Below, one piece after another: positions 38,458 to 50,400 of a stretch of 64,000 bases of DNA. The stretch comes from Carpediemonas membranifera (lineage: Eukaryota > Fornicata), in the NCBI GenBank assembly GCA_019828565.1, contig JAHDYR010000066.1, positions 248,001-312,000 on the forward strand. The letters run 5' to 3'. The first letter of the stretch is position 1; each line of letters starts with the position of its first letter. A model generated the notes under the pieces. It was not told the DNA's origin, searched no databases, and was given only the letters and a program-made list of their open reading frames with translations. A program made the translations under genes and the position numbers.

Positions 38458-41400
38458 ATGCCTGGTAATAAGATCTCCAGCATGCGTATATCACAGCTAA
38501 AGTTCCAGGACTTTAAGAGCTACAAGGGAGAGGTCGTCGTTCCCTTCGATGAGCATCTCTCGGCCATTATCGGTCCCAACGGCTGTGGTGTTTGTTTCCT
38601 ATCCACCTCTAACATAGAAGAGCAATATCATGGACGGTATCTGCTTTGTTCTTGGCCTTCCCAAGAGCTACATGCGTGTTGCCACCATCGACAAGCTCAT
38701 TTGCTGGGACGCCGAGGACGAGAAGCGTGCTCTCGTTGAGATCACCTTCATCGACACGAAGCATCCCAGTCGCGAGCTCCGCTACTCCCGTTCTGTCCAG
38801 GTCGACGGCCGTACGCCCCGCAGCACGTTCCGTATCGGCAACAAGATTGTCTCTGCTGAGGAATACGAATCTTCCCTCGTCTCTATCGGTGTCACCGTCA
38901 CCCAGCCGACGTCGTTCCTCATCCAGCAGGGCAGCGTCATGCGCATTGCCGAGCAAGCATCTGTCGACCTCACAGCGCTGATCGAAGAGCTCTCAGGGTC
39001 TGGCAAGTTCCGCAAAGCGTTCATTGAGCGCCGCATAGCCCTCGAGGAGGCCAAGACTCGTCAGTTCAACGAGTCAGTGAACAAGCGGACCATGCAGGGC
39101 CAGGCCAAGGCTCTCAAGCACCAGGTTAACGAGCTCAAGCGCTACAATGACCTCAAGGAGAAGCGCAAGGACTGCCAAGAGGAGGCCATGATGCTCCGCA
39201 TCGGCCAGTCCCGCCACAGGCTCCAAGAGGCGACCGCCACGCGAGACAAAGCCAAGGCCGACATCGCCGAATGTGTCGCTCTCATCCAGAGCGCCGAGAA
39301 GACCCGCACCGCTGTCTTCAGAGAGGCCCAGGGCCTGAACAAGGCGATGATCGAGACGAAGGCCGAGCTTGCGGCGCTCGACTCGGCCCAGCCGGACACC
39401 GATGACCTTGAGGCGCGTGTGACCTTCCTGCGGCAGCGGGGCAAGGAGTACAAGGGCGCCCTCAAGGAGCTGGCTGAGCAGCTCAAGAAGGAGCAGGCCG
39501 ACAACGAGCGGGACGCGGGGCTACTCGACGAGACTGACGCGCACCTTAAGGCGCTGGAGAGCACCCCCGCCAGCATTCTCGACGGGGAGCTCGCAGACGA
39601 GTATGCCGAGCTGAAGAAGGAGTTCGAGCACAAGCACGCGGACCTCGTCGCCAAGGCCAACAAGGAGGCGGCCGTCGACGACCAACTCGAGGCCCTACTC
39701 ACGAGCGCCAAGGAACGGGTAGAGGAGACGGAGGCGTCGATACGGCGGCACCAGGAGCAGATTGGGGCCACTGAGACGAAGAGGGCCGGGCTACAGCAGG
39801 GTCTGTCCCGGATGGGGCACAGAGTGACGCACGCCAGGAACGAGGTCGACGCCCTGCAGGAGAGACTCAACAGCTTCGAGACGGAGAAGGCCGAGATCCA
39901 GCGGGAGCTGCGGACCGTCGACGAGCAGCTCGGGTCCAGCGCCGCGTCCCGTCAGATGAACAGGGCCGCCGAGAGGGCCCGCCAGACCGTAACCGAGCTC
40001 CGCAGTAGCGTGTTGGGCGTGTACGGGACTGTGTCGGACCTCATCCGGCCCAAGAAGGACAGGGAGACCGCTGCCGTTGTCGTCGGACTCGGCCGGCATG
40101 TGGACTCCATCGTCGTCGACACGCTGGAGACCGCCAACAAGTGCATGGAGCTGCTCAGACTCAAGACGGGCGGCCGCCGCAAGTTCCTGCCTCTGGAGAC
40201 GATCAGGGCCAAGGCAATCGACCCCGCTATTGCCGACCGGGTCAAGCAGGGCCGCGGCCGTAAGATGCTGTACGACGCGGTGACGTTTGAGGAGAACTTC
40301 AAGACGATCGCCCAATTCGTGTGCCAGAACACGGTGCTGGCCCCCACCATCGAGGACGCCCAGGCCGTCGCATGGCCCAACCAGGGCAAGCGGGTACGGA
40401 CAGTCGCCATGACCAAGCGGTGCGAGCTCTTCCTGAAGTCAGGCACGATCTCGACGAGCGGGAACCTGGCCGACCGCACCGCCAAATACAGCGAGGCCGC
40501 CATGGGCGAGCTGAGGGCCAAGAGAGACGCCCTCAACAGCCGTCTGGCCGACCACAGCGTCCGCCGCTACCACGAGATTAGCGAGGAGCTCCAGGGCGCC
40601 CAGGGCAGCTGTCAGGCCGCCCTCCGCAAGCAGGAGGCCGCCACCAACGAGATAGACCAGGCGCAGGCGGTCATCGAGGGCCACGAGTCGAGCTGCGAGA
40701 AGATCAGGCGCAGTCTCGAGGCGCTGGAGTCCGAGCGGGACAGCCGGCAGGCCGAGTACGAGGCGCACCACGACGTGCACTGCGAGACGCTGGAGAGGTT
40801 GAACAAGGAGGCAGACCGCTTCTACAAGGCCTTCATCAAACGTGTGCAGAAGGCCGGGCTCAAGGTCCAGAACGTCCGCGACCTCGAGGGCGACACGAAG
40901 AGCGCCCGCAGACGCCAGAAGGAGGAGCGGATGAGGCTGGTCGAGAGGCGGGAGCGGCTCAAGACGGCCATGGACATCAGGGCGAAGAAGCACACGGAGG
41001 TGCACGTCGCCAAGGCCGAGGAGCGGGTGAAGACGAACGAGGCCCAGCTGGCCGACAGCGAAAAGGCCAGCAAGGCGGCGTACGGCAAGTCCAAGACCGC
41101 CAAGAAGCAGCGGGAGGCACTCGAGGCGAAGCTGGGGGAGCTGACGGACAAGAAGGACGACCTGGTCGCCCGGAAGAAGGCCTCGACGGACGCTGTGGGG
41201 GAGAACAAGCGGCGACGGGACCGGGCGGAGAGCCTGCTGTCGTCCGCGGCCCAGCGTATCGCGGACCACAAGCGGACACTGACGGGGCACTTCAACACAC
41301 TCAGGATGCAGAACCTCGAGCTGACGGGCTACCGGTCCCAGGGCAAGCGGGCGAGGGCCCACGCCACCCAGACGTTCGGGCTGACGGCGTTTGTGTCCGA

Positions 41401-42286
41401 CACGCAGCAGACGGACGAGGACGTGTACGATGACATCGAAGCCTTCTTCGACACACTTAACTTCAAGGCGTTCAAGGACATCATCAGCAGCGACGCCAAG
41501 GTCGACGAGGAGCTCGCCCGTCTCAGAGGCGCCGTCAAGGAGACCCAGGCCGAGCTCGACGCGATGGTCCCGAACCACAACGTCGAAGGCGAGTTTGACC
41601 ACATCACGGAGCGGCTAGGGGAACACGAGGCACAGCTCAACGAGGTCGCGGCCGCCGTGGAGGAGGCCGAGCGCCTCTTCCAGGTTTGCAAGAAGCAGCG
41701 CACCGACCTCTTCGTCGAGACGGCCAACGACCTGTCTGCTGCCATCCAGCAGACGTATGCCGTCCTCACGGGCGAGGCGGGCAGCGTGCAGGGTAAGGCA
41801 GAGATCCAGCTCGAGTCCGATGATCCGTTCGTGAGCGAGGACGCCGCTTGCCAGCTGCGGGTGATGCCGCCCCGCAAGCGGTACATCTCGATGTCCGAGC
41901 TATCCGGCGGCGAGAAGACCATGGCTGCCCTCGCCCTCATCTTCGCCATGCGGATGGTAAGACCCGCGCCCTTCTTCGTCATGGACGAGGTCGACGCAGC
42001 CCTCGACCAGACCAACGTCACCCGCCTTGTCGACTTCATCACGGGGCTGCGGCACGAGACCCAGGTGCTCCTGGTCTCCCTCAAGACCGAGGTTTACGAG
42101 ACCGCCCAGCGCCTCGTAGGGGTCACCCGGCCGCCCAACATGAGCACGCAGGTGTACGTGCTCGACAACGACACCGGCTACGACGGCAGGGAGACCGACA
42201 CCGAGCTCGGGTCCGTGGCGCAGTCGAATCTTGACTCCATGGACGCCAGCGCCATCGAGGGCGGGTCCCTCCTCCACGGCTATTAA
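38458..42286 (+). CDS. SMC1: Cohesin subunit SMC1, one 28-nt intron
   Basis: Exons 38458-38589 and 38618-42286 give 1,266 residues. The 28-nt intron (GTTTGT...TAACATAG) splits the Walker A motif, and splicing restores IIGPNGCGKSN. The start QLKFQDFKSYKGE and segments EELSGSGKFRKAFIERRIAL and KTRQFNESVN identify SMC1 rather than SMC2-4. Two long coiled coils flank a hinge (about residues 510-680, with GTVSDLI and AAVVVGLGRHVDSIVVD). The C-terminal head has the ABC signature SELSGGEKT and Walker B FFVMDEVDAALD. It pairs with SMC3 to hold sister chromatids. An in-frame ATG at 38482 is a possible alternative start. Confidence 0.95.
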
Positions 42287-42401
42287 TGGTAAATGTTGAA
42301 CGATGGCTGGATTGGGGGCTAGACGGCTCTTGGGCAGCTCAGCATTCAATCAGCCTCCGTTCTTGATGCGTGCACTTTAAAGTCATCGACGACGTTGCCG
42401 A

Positions 42402-45400
42402 ATGCTCATTGTTGATAGCATTCAGAAGCCCACATGGGTTCAAAAGGCAATTAGTGGCTCATTTTCTGCTCCGAATCAGATAGAGTTTGTTCTGTGTCGC
42501 AACAACACGCTGGAACTGTACAGTTTTGACGCTGAGCTCGACGAGCTTACTCTCACAAGCCGCACGCCGGTATATTCGGTTATTCGTGATATTGTGAGCT
42601 ATAATCTTCCCGAGACCGAGACTGATGTGATCTCCTTGGGCACAGACAGCGGCCGCTTCACAGTTTATGCCTACGACGCCGCTGCCGGTGAGTTCAAATG
42701 CCGGGCAAGCCACCCATACGGCCGCACAGGGTGCCGCCGCACTGTACCCGGCCAGTTCATCGCGGCCCAGCCATCCGGCGACATGGTGATGGTGGCGGCA
42801 GTTGAGGAGGCCAAGGTCTTCTACCACGTGTCTGCGGACGAGCAGTACACCCTGTCCGCAGTCCAGGCGTCCAACAGACCCCGCACCCTGACGTACGACG
42901 TCGCAGCTCTCGAGACGGCGCCGGGACAGCCCGCCCTCTTCGCCGCGATCGAGGCCACGTATGAGGACCCCGCGAAGAGGCTCGTCATATACAGCACGAG
43001 CCCAGGCCAGCAGGCCCCCGAGGTGCACATGCGGATGGATCCCCTGCCCCCGACGGCGCACCGCATCGTGCCCCTGCCAGCCACGGACGTCGTGGGGGCT
43101 TGTCTGGTCTGCTGCGAGGACGAGGTGCTCTACCTCGAGGAGTACAGTGCGGATCCCGTCCAATGCTTTATCCCCAGGAGGGATGTGTTCAAGCCCGCCA
43201 GCCCCGCCTTCGAGTCCCAGTCGACGGGGACCATCATCACGGGCGCCGTCGGACAGAAGATGAGGGCCACGGGCGAGGCCTTCATGCTCATCCAGACCGA
43301 GCACGGCGACGTCTTCCGGGTGGCGGTGGGTCCGTCCCTCACGGTGTCGTTCGTCCGGACCCTGCCGGTCGCCGCGTCCATGGCCTTCAACAGGGGCAGG
43401 CTGCTCCTGGCCGCCGAGAGTGGGCCGCACGGCATGTTCCTGGTGCAACCGGGCTCCCAGGCGGACGACAGCGCCGCCCAGCCGGACGTCCGCTGTTCAT
43501 CGGGCGAGCCCTGCCCCACTATCAGCTGGGCCGGCCCGAAGACGGTGCCTCAGTTCTACCTCGACCCCATCGACGTCACCCTGCCCAGCCTAGGCCCACT
43601 CATCAGGGCCGTACCGCTGGAGAGCAGCGGGTCGTCCGTGCTGATGCAGCTCGTCGGGCACCGCCACCACTCCCGCCTGGTCGTGTCGAAGCGGGGGGTG
43701 GAGTCGACGTCGGAGGTGTCCATCGCGATTGAGGGCATGTCGCCGACCGAGCGGATTGCGGACATCTGGGCTGTATCGACGAGCGCCCCCACGACAGCAG
43801 CGGAGGACGACATCGACGACCTCGTCGTCCTGTCGGTGTCGAAGGCCGTGGGCGACAGTCTGGTCTATCGCACCATATTCTACCGCCTGGTTTTCGTTGA
43901 GGACGAGGACGAGAACGTCTCCCTGTCCTTCTCACACGCCGACGCCGGCTGGGTGGAGGAGATGGGCTTGTCGACCGCCCACACCGTCCTGGTCCACTCG
44001 TACCGCACCGAGGGCCACACGTTCATCGCCCAGGTCACCGAGGCCGCCGTGTGCACCCTCGACATCGCCCCCAACCCCGAGGACGAGGAGGCCCCCCTCA
44101 TCACCAGGGGCTGCCTCACGACGGCCGCCGTGGCGGGGGGCACCGCGATCACCCAGGCCGCTGGACACGCGGGTAGGGTGACCCTCGTCTTTGGGGACAC
44201 TGTGCTGGCGTCGGTGGCCATGGAGAACGGCTTCAGCATCGTCCAGACCGCCCTGCCCGTGCAGATTAGCACGATCACGTGCGTATCTCTCGATTCGGCT
44301 GGTCTTATTATCGGATCTTTTGGATCTGCCGAGATCTTTGCTGTCCACTCATCCGGCACGCTCCGGCACATCTGCCGACTCCGGACTCCCGGCAGAGTCG
44401 ACTCAGTCATCCGGCACGGGTCCTCCCTCTTCGTGGCGACGAGCGCTCAGGTCGCCAGTGTCAGGCAGTTTATGATCGAGGCCGACGGGTCTGCCTCTGA
44501 ACAGTCGACCGCCCTCGTTGCCGCCCGCCGCCCCTTCCAGCTGAAGCGGCTGGGATCTGCCGTGCTGGCCGGGTCAGACCGGCTGTACCACGTCGGCATG
44601 GGCGGCGGGCTGCTGGACGTCCGCGAGGTCATCTGCCCCGTGGCCCACTGCGTTGGGGCCGTCAACATCGAGGGCAAGCCCATGATGCTGCGCGGGTCGG
44701 CTGGCCTCACACTGCTCTCGCTGAAGACGCACGACTATTTCGTCCCCCTCGCGGAGCTGCCCGTCAACCTGACCCCCAGGTTCGCCGTGCCCCTCGGCCA
44801 GCCCGTCGAGACCCCTGACAAGAGCACCATCATCACCATGGCCGTGGTGGAGGCTGATCAACGGGTCGCCCCCACGGCCGACAAGGACCTCGCCGAGCAC
44901 GGTTACCGGCCGGCGGTCGACGGCGTCGGGCTGACGAGGCTGAGACTGATCAGGGTCGGCATCAGATTCGGCATATCTGCGACAATTGAGACGATCAGCA
45001 TCGTGGACCTCACTGACATGGGCATGGCGGTGACTGCTGCCACCGTCGTCGGCCAGCACCTCGTCCTCGCGGCATCAAGGGCGACAGGCCCGTGGCTGGG
45101 CCGTAACGGCAGGGAAAACGCCGCCAAGGCCACCGGCGAGCTGATGCTGTTCGATTTCAACGGCCGGAAGCTGTCGATGGTCGAGACGGCGGCACCGCCC
45201 CGCTCGCTGGCGCCCTTCAGCGAGGGCGTCCTCGTCTCCGTCGGGCACTCCCTGGTCCATTACCAGGTGCGGGGCGGCCGGCTGCTCCGAGCAGCAGTGT
45301 CGCCGCCCCTGCCCGGCCCCCTGGGCACCGTGCTAGCTGACGGGGACGTCCGGGTCTGGGCCGCGACGGGGCGGGGGTGGTGTGTCCTGTCGTTCGACTC

Positions 45401-45983
45401 GATCGACTCGACATTCACCGTGGTCGCCCAGGAGCAATCCGTCCGCTACCCCATCGCCGGTGTCATCGTCGACAGGGACAGTGTGCTGGCCGCTGACCGC
45501 TTTGGCACGCTGTACCTTGTCACTGTGCCGGCGTTCACCGCCAGCAAGCTCAGGACGGGAGCAGAGGTCGTATCGACCACGGGGCATGACGTAGTCGAGC
45601 CTGACCTGCTCCATCTGACACACAGCACGAACATCCACGACTCGGTGACGTCCTTCTGCCCTGTCATCGTCGGAAAACGCTGCAGCTTCCTGTTTTCCAC
45701 GCTGTGCGGGCAGATCGGCTGGGTCCACCCTATCAAGACAGAGTCGGACGCTAACGTGCTCCACGCCATCCAAGCCGGGCTGCAAACGACGTACACGGAG
45801 TCGTATCGCTCCTCGTTCTTCCCGGCCCTAAACTGCGTCGACTTCGACTTGGTGAAGTCGGCCGCGCGGCTCACCGGGGACGACTGGGAGACCATTGGGC
45901 TGGGCCGGCATGAGCAGACTCGGGCTGTGACCCGGGGAGAGGCGCTGAGGCTTATTCAGAACCTGGCGCTCGAGGTCATCTAG
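42402..45983 (+). CDS. SF3B3: Splicing factor SF3B subunit 3 (SAP130)
   Basis: 1,193 residues without introns, close to the usual ~1,210. The N-terminus reads AISGSFSAPNQIEFVLCRNN, then GRTGCRRTVPGQFIA, a block specific to SF3B3 within the SF3B3/DDB1/CPSF160 three-propeller family, and later LIQTEHGDVFRVA. The C-terminal CPSF-A region runs from about residue 850 to the end (VQDVI-type helices near LNCVDFDLVKSAARL). It is part of the U2 snRNP SF3b complex, which recognises the branch point, consistent with the many introns here. Confidence 0.92.
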   Translation: MLIVDSIQKPTWVQKAISGSFSAPNQIEFVLCRNNTLELYSFDAELDELTLTSRTPVYSVIRDIVSYNLPETETDVISLGTDSGRFTVYAYDAAAGEFKCRASHPYGRTGCRRTVPGQFIAAQPSGDMVMVAAVEEAKVFYHVSADEQYTLSAVQASNRPRTLTYDVAALETAPGQPALFAAIEATYEDPAKRLVIYSTSPGQQAPEVHMRMDPLPPTAHRIVPLPATDVVGACLVCCEDEVLYLEEYSADPVQCFIPRRDVFKPASPAFESQSTGTIITGAVGQKMRATGEAFMLIQTEHGDVFRVAVGPSLTVSFVRTLPVAASMAFNRGRLLLAAESGPHGMFLVQPGSQADDSAAQPDVRCSSGEPCPTISWAGPKTVPQFYLDPIDVTLPSLGPLIRAVPLESSGSSVLMQLVGHRHHSRLVVSKRGVESTSEVSIAIEGMSPTERIADIWAVSTSAPTTAAEDDIDDLVVLSVSKAVGDSLVYRTIFYRLVFVEDEDENVSLSFSHADAGWVEEMGLSTAHTVLVHSYRTEGHTFIAQVTEAAVCTLDIAPNPEDEEAPLITRGCLTTAAVAGGTAITQAAGHAGRVTLVFGDTVLASVAMENGFSIVQTALPVQISTITCVSLDSAGLIIGSFGSAEIFAVHSSGTLRHICRLRTPGRVDSVIRHGSSLFVATSAQVASVRQFMIEADGSASEQSTALVAARRPFQLKRLGSAVLAGSDRLYHVGMGGGLLDVREVICPVAHCVGAVNIEGKPMMLRGSAGLTLLSLKTHDYFVPLAELPVNLTPRFAVPLGQPVETPDKSTIITMAVVEADQRVAPTADKDLAEHGYRPAVDGVGLTRLRLIRVGIRFGISATIETISIVDLTDMGMAVTAATVVGQHLVLAASRATGPWLGRNGRENAAKATGELMLFDFNGRKLSMVETAAPPRSLAPFSEGVLVSVGHSLVHYQVRGGRLLRAAVSPPLPGPLGTVLADGDVRVWAATGRGWCVLSFDSIDSTFTVVAQEQSVRYPIAGVIVDRDSVLAADRFGTLYLVTVPAFTASKLRTGAEVVSTTGHDVVEPDLLHLTHSTNIHDSVTSFCPVIVGKRCSFLFSTLCGQIGWVHPIKTESDANVLHAIQAGLQTTYTESYRSSFFPALNCVDFDLVKSAARLTGDDWETIGLGRHEQTRAVTRGEALRLIQNLALEVI

Positions 45984-46118
45984 GCAGCGAGGTGGTGTTA
46001 ATGATATGTAAATGACCGGGTGTCGCAACGACTGTGGGTGTCGTTACGTGGACAGCGAACTAGGCTAATCAAACTTCGATTTGATCGATTCGCAGGATAA
46101 GGATCGACAGCTGAGAAA

Positions 46119-46349
46119 ATGGTCCGTGTGGAGGTCAAGAGCAAGTATATCTGCAGGAGTATGTCGTTATTCCGTTGTTATTGTTTATATAGGCTGTGGG
46201 CGCGAGACCGAGCTCGTTATCGAAGCTAACCAGCCTACTTCGATCCAATGCCCCGTTTGCCGCGGTAAGATCCTCTACAAGAAGCGTACTACCGAGCGTT
46301 TGTTCATATTTGTTCAAATCACACAGCTCTCGTCTTTGATTGCCGCTGA
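46119..46349 (+). CDS. POLR2K: RNA polymerases I, II and III subunit Rpb12 (RPABC4), two introns
   Basis: Exons 46119-46158, 46193-46297 and 46327-46349 with introns of 34 and 29 nt (GTATGT...TATATAG and GTTTGT...ACACAG). The 55-residue product keeps the zinc ribbon C-x2-C (YICRSCGRE) and C-x2-C (QCPVCRG), then ILYKKRT and the short end LVFDCR, as in the family. It is a core zinc subunit shared by all three polymerases. Without both splices the reading frame makes no sense, so this gene confirms the intron model. Confidence 0.93.
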
Positions 46350-46787
46350 TTGCGATCTTCATGACCCGGATAAATTATTGCATGCGCAGAATGGCGCTAT
46401 GATTGCCTGCGTTGAGGGAGATAAGGTTGTGTCCGCAGGAGCATCATCGGCTGGCAAGGAGAGAGGCTTTGTTCCGACTTTGCGATGATCGCAGCTTCAA
46501 CCCTGACCCAAGGATGGACTTCTCGAATGTCAGTCAAGGCATATACCCGCTGGACCCCGCCGAGGACACTGAGCTATGCCCGAACAATCGGCTAAATCTT
46601 TTTCTCTTTACATTCCCTCACCCTTGTTAACCACCCGAGCAACAGGCTAACTGACCACATCTACATACAACGCAAAGAAGCATGTAGGCCGGCACGTCCG
46701 ACTAATTCAAGTCCACAGCCAGAGCGACACCACACCATCGGCTAAATCCGGAGCCGCCAAAGCTGCAACAACAGCAATCGAACGAAA
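46350..46787. other. Spacer with no gene seen
   Basis: About 440 nt between Rpb12 and the next gene. A 75-residue plus-strand frame (46403-46630) has no recognised domain and no supporting context. An unseen small spliced gene cannot be excluded. Confidence 0.4.
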
Positions 46788-47327
46788 ATGACAGACGACG
46801 GCGCAGCGGTATACAGAAGGCTTGCACCAGACATACAGGACTACGAAGAGGAGCGATACATTGACGACCTAATCACCAAAGTGGAGAACCGCGAGACCGG
46901 CCTCGGCACCCGCTTCCTGAAGCTGGAGTCCGCGATATGGGTCTTTGCAGCTGTGGCGCTGCTCTTTTTCACACGCCCGATCCCCCGCATGTACACTGAC
47001 CCTGCAGTCCCGAAGCTCTATGCATACATCGCGACAGCTGCGGCGGCAGTGGTGCTCGGGATCACACTGTACTACTCCGTGTTCCTCAATATCGTCAAGC
47101 GGGACAGCAACTACCTCAAACGGTCTGAATTCCTCTTCACGGTGGCCGCCGGGGCAGTGATCGTGGCGTTCTTCGCCTTCCTCCGCTGCCTCTGGCCATT
47201 GTACGGCTGGCTCACCCCCGTCCTCATCTTCATCTGCTTTATGGCGGTCCTGCACGGGTCAAGCTTCCTGCCCTGGAAGGACAACTCTGGGGGCAAGCCC
47301 GAGGAGGAGGTCAAGGCCACTCAGTGA
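46788..47327 (+). CDS. TMEM128-like membrane protein with four transmembrane segments
   Basis: 179 residues. A charged N-terminal part leads to four hydrophobic helices: LESAIWVFAAVALLFF, YIATAAAAVVLGITLYYSVF, FLFTVAAGAVIVAFFAFL and WLTPVLIFICFMAVLHG. Layout, spacing and the L-x-P-L/V-L-IF pattern in the last helix resemble TMEM128 of animals and plants, an ER membrane protein of unknown role. The C-terminus is short and charged. The identification rests on topology and a few residues. Confidence 0.55.
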   Translation: MTDDGAAVYRRLAPDIQDYEEERYIDDLITKVENRETGLGTRFLKLESAIWVFAAVALLFFTRPIPRMYTDPAVPKLYAYIATAAAAVVLGITLYYSVFLNIVKRDSNYLKRSEFLFTVAAGAVIVAFFAFLRCLWPLYGWLTPVLIFICFMAVLHGSSFLPWKDNSGGKPEEEVKATQ

Positions 47328-47494
47328 GGCGCCCAGCATTTGTTCAGCCTCGAATAAAATTTGACATGACAGATAGACCATTTAGGGGCTCCTGCACACA
47401 CTGGCAGGCGCTGCAGCGGCGTCCTTGGTTCTGACGCTAAACTGCGTCGGCACAAATTCCGCACCGAGCGCAAGCCGCAGCAACCCTGTAATTG

Positions 47495-50400
47495 ATGCAG
47501 ACAAGCGCGTGCATTGGGTTCAGTCTTGAATCAGCGCAGGTTGCCAACCTGACCGATTCCGAGCGCAGCTCAATTCTCTACATTGCGTCGAATACCGTTG
47601 TATACCATGATGTGGTGAAGGAGAAGCAATACGTCCTCCAGGGCCACACAAACAAGATCACTTCCCTTCGCATCTCGCCAGACAGGCGCAATGCGGTCTC
47701 AGCTGACGCCGGGCCCGATCCCCTCATCGTCGTGTGGGACACATACGAGCTCGTGCCCAAGCGGACGTACTTCTCCCCCTTCCCAGACCGCGTGGGCGTG
47801 AAGTGCCTGGATGTTAGTGCCGACGGCGAGTTCATTGTCGCGATCTCGGACTCGACGCCCCAGTATCTTGCCGTGTTCAGATGGACCGACGAGAAAACCA
47901 ACAGCGACGCCGCTGCCATGGTCGACGAGGAGCGCCCTATCGCTATGCTCCAGATCGAGGAGACAAACGAGCCGATGACGTATGTGGCGTTCGACCGGGC
48001 GGACCACAGCCGCGTCCTCACCAACGGGCAGACATCCGTCGTGTTCTGGCTCATGGAACCCAACCCCGACTTCGATCCCGAGTCGACTGAGCCCCAGGCC
48101 CCCTTTATGTTCACGTACCACGTGCCCGAGGCGATGACTGGGCCGCACAAGCTGACGAACTCGACATTCACGACGACACCGCCAGACCCGCTAAGCAACA
48201 AGGCCGAGACGATAGAGGCTGTCTCTGCTACCACCACGGGGGCGCTGGTGCAGTGGCTGTGGGACGGGACGGACTACCCCCTCGGGATGCGGAAGGAGAA
48301 GGTCGTGACGGGAATCCACGACCAGGCGCCCCGGGCCATCAACCAGGTCACCGCGGGGGACAACTGGCTGGCCACGGCGGGTGCTGACGGTTGTGTGCGG
48401 GTGTTCGACTTCAAGTTTAAGTCGCTCGCGTCGTACGAGTCGATCAACTCGGGCCCCATCACGGCGCTGTCCTTCGCCAAGCTCGACACGGAGCTGGAGG
48501 ACGACGAGGCCGTGCTGGACGGCACGGCTATCCGCCTTCCCGGCTTCATTGGCAGCACCACGCACGGCGAGATCATCGAGCTGAAGCTGGACGAGTCGTC
48601 GGACCTGCCGCTGGACGGGTCGGGCGTCCACGGCATCATCAAGGGCTTCTCCGCCCCCATAACGTGCATGACGGCCCGGGAGAATACGTATGAGGCGTAC
48701 GTCGGCTCACAGGACGGGCGGTTCCGGATCGTCAGCCTCAACGACCGTTCGTTCGTCCGGGAGCACCGGTTCCAGGAGACTGTGACCGGGACGGACATCG
48801 TGAAGCAGCAGGTGCACATCCCCATCACCCCCCTGTGCGTCGCCACCCACCCCACCGGCGAGCTCATCGCAGTGGGGCTGCAGAACGGCACGCTCAGCCT
48901 CATGAACCCGACGACGCTGGCGGAACTGTCGACGTACACCCACTCGACCCCGGCCATCACCAAGGCTGTGTTCTCCCCGTGCGGCAGGGTCCTGGCGACC
49001 ATCGACGACAGCAGGTGTGTCTCCCTCTACCGCGAGGACCCAACGAAGAAGAAGCCCGCGCTGGACGCGGACGGCCACATGATGAACACCAACCACTGGC
49101 AGTTCGTCGGCAAGTGTCGTGCCCATACCTCCGCCATCGTGGACATGGCGTTCATCCCGCCCCCCACAGATGACGAGGTCACCGCCTTCGGGTACACTGA
49201 GAAGCCCGGGCTGCGGCTGGCGTCGATCGGTCTCGACCGCCACCTGTCCGTGATCGAAGTCGAGCGGTCGAGTGTCACGAGCGGTCTGCTGCTGTCGACC
49301 CACATGATCATCGAGGACGGGGTCGCACCTGCGTTCATCCAGTACCTCCCGGCCAACCCCAGGGCCTTCCACAGCACCCCGGACGGACCGCAGCTGGCCA
49401 TGACGTCCGAGGGCCGCCCCATCCCGGTGTGCAGCGACAACCGACCCGCCCTCATCATCGGCACCCGGGACCATAAGCTGCGGCTGCGGGATGCACAGAC
49501 CTACGAGATCATGCGGACCGCCATCGGCCCCACGTTCGGCCTCTCCATGGACGGGCTGCTGCCGATCCCCCTCGGCGAGGACCAGACGCCGGCAATGGAA
49601 TCTATCCAGCACTCCGGAATCACGATGCCGGACCTGGCCCTGACGCTGCCCGCCTCAGCTCATGAGGGGCAGTACTACCTGTACAAGACACCCGAGAAGG
49701 TCATCGGGCTCGTCCGGTCGCCCTTCGACGGCGACCCCAACCGGGCGATTGGCATGATCGCCCATTGCGGCGAGATCACTGACATCGCACTCACGTTTGA
49801 CGGTCAGTACGCCCTGGCGTGCGGCCGCAACGACGGTGTCCTCACGGCGTGGTCGGTGGACCTCGCCGACTTCAACAACACCGTCGACGCCACCCCCAAG
49901 GGCATCGAGCCCTTCATCGACCTGATCGACGGGGGCCGGGAAGGCACGTTCTTCAACGACCTGCAGGACTATTTCGTATACGCGCAGCTGCGGCACCAGG
50001 GAGAGGACTACAGCCTTGCCCGCAACCCCACGGGCCGCATCCCGGTTAGCACCGTCCCTGACCTCGAGAGGGCGCTCGGCTTCTACCCGTCAGAGTTCGA
50101 CATCAAGGCTCTCGAGGCCGAGATCGCATCCCACACTACGAGAGCGGCCCTAGCCGCGGGCCGGCCGCCGGTCACCCTCGCGATGGCGGAGGTCGACCTG
50201 AATGCGTTCATCCGCCTATTCGTGAACCACAGGCCGCTGGCGCCGCTCGACATGTCCGATATCGCCAGTGCCTTCGAGAAGCTCGGGGCCGAGCGCCTGA
50301 CGGGCCTGCTCGACCGCGGTCTGCTGGCCGACAAGATCGCCGAGACGGGCGATAAGATGACCGAGCTGGAGTTTGCCCGGTGCGTGGCGGCGCTGGTCGG

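Noticed and set aside
39142-42349. Long minus-strand open frames antisense to SMC1 (up to 387 residues)
   Set aside because: They mirror GC-rich codon third positions of the SMC1 gene, have no domains, and the plus-strand gene is certain.
46403-46630. Possible 75-residue gene between Rpb12 and the membrane protein
   Set aside because: No domain, overlaps a second frame of similar quality, no splice or regulatory support.
47578-49996. Long minus-strand frames antisense to CFAP251
   Set aside because: Composition shadows of a well-identified gene; no motif or start context.
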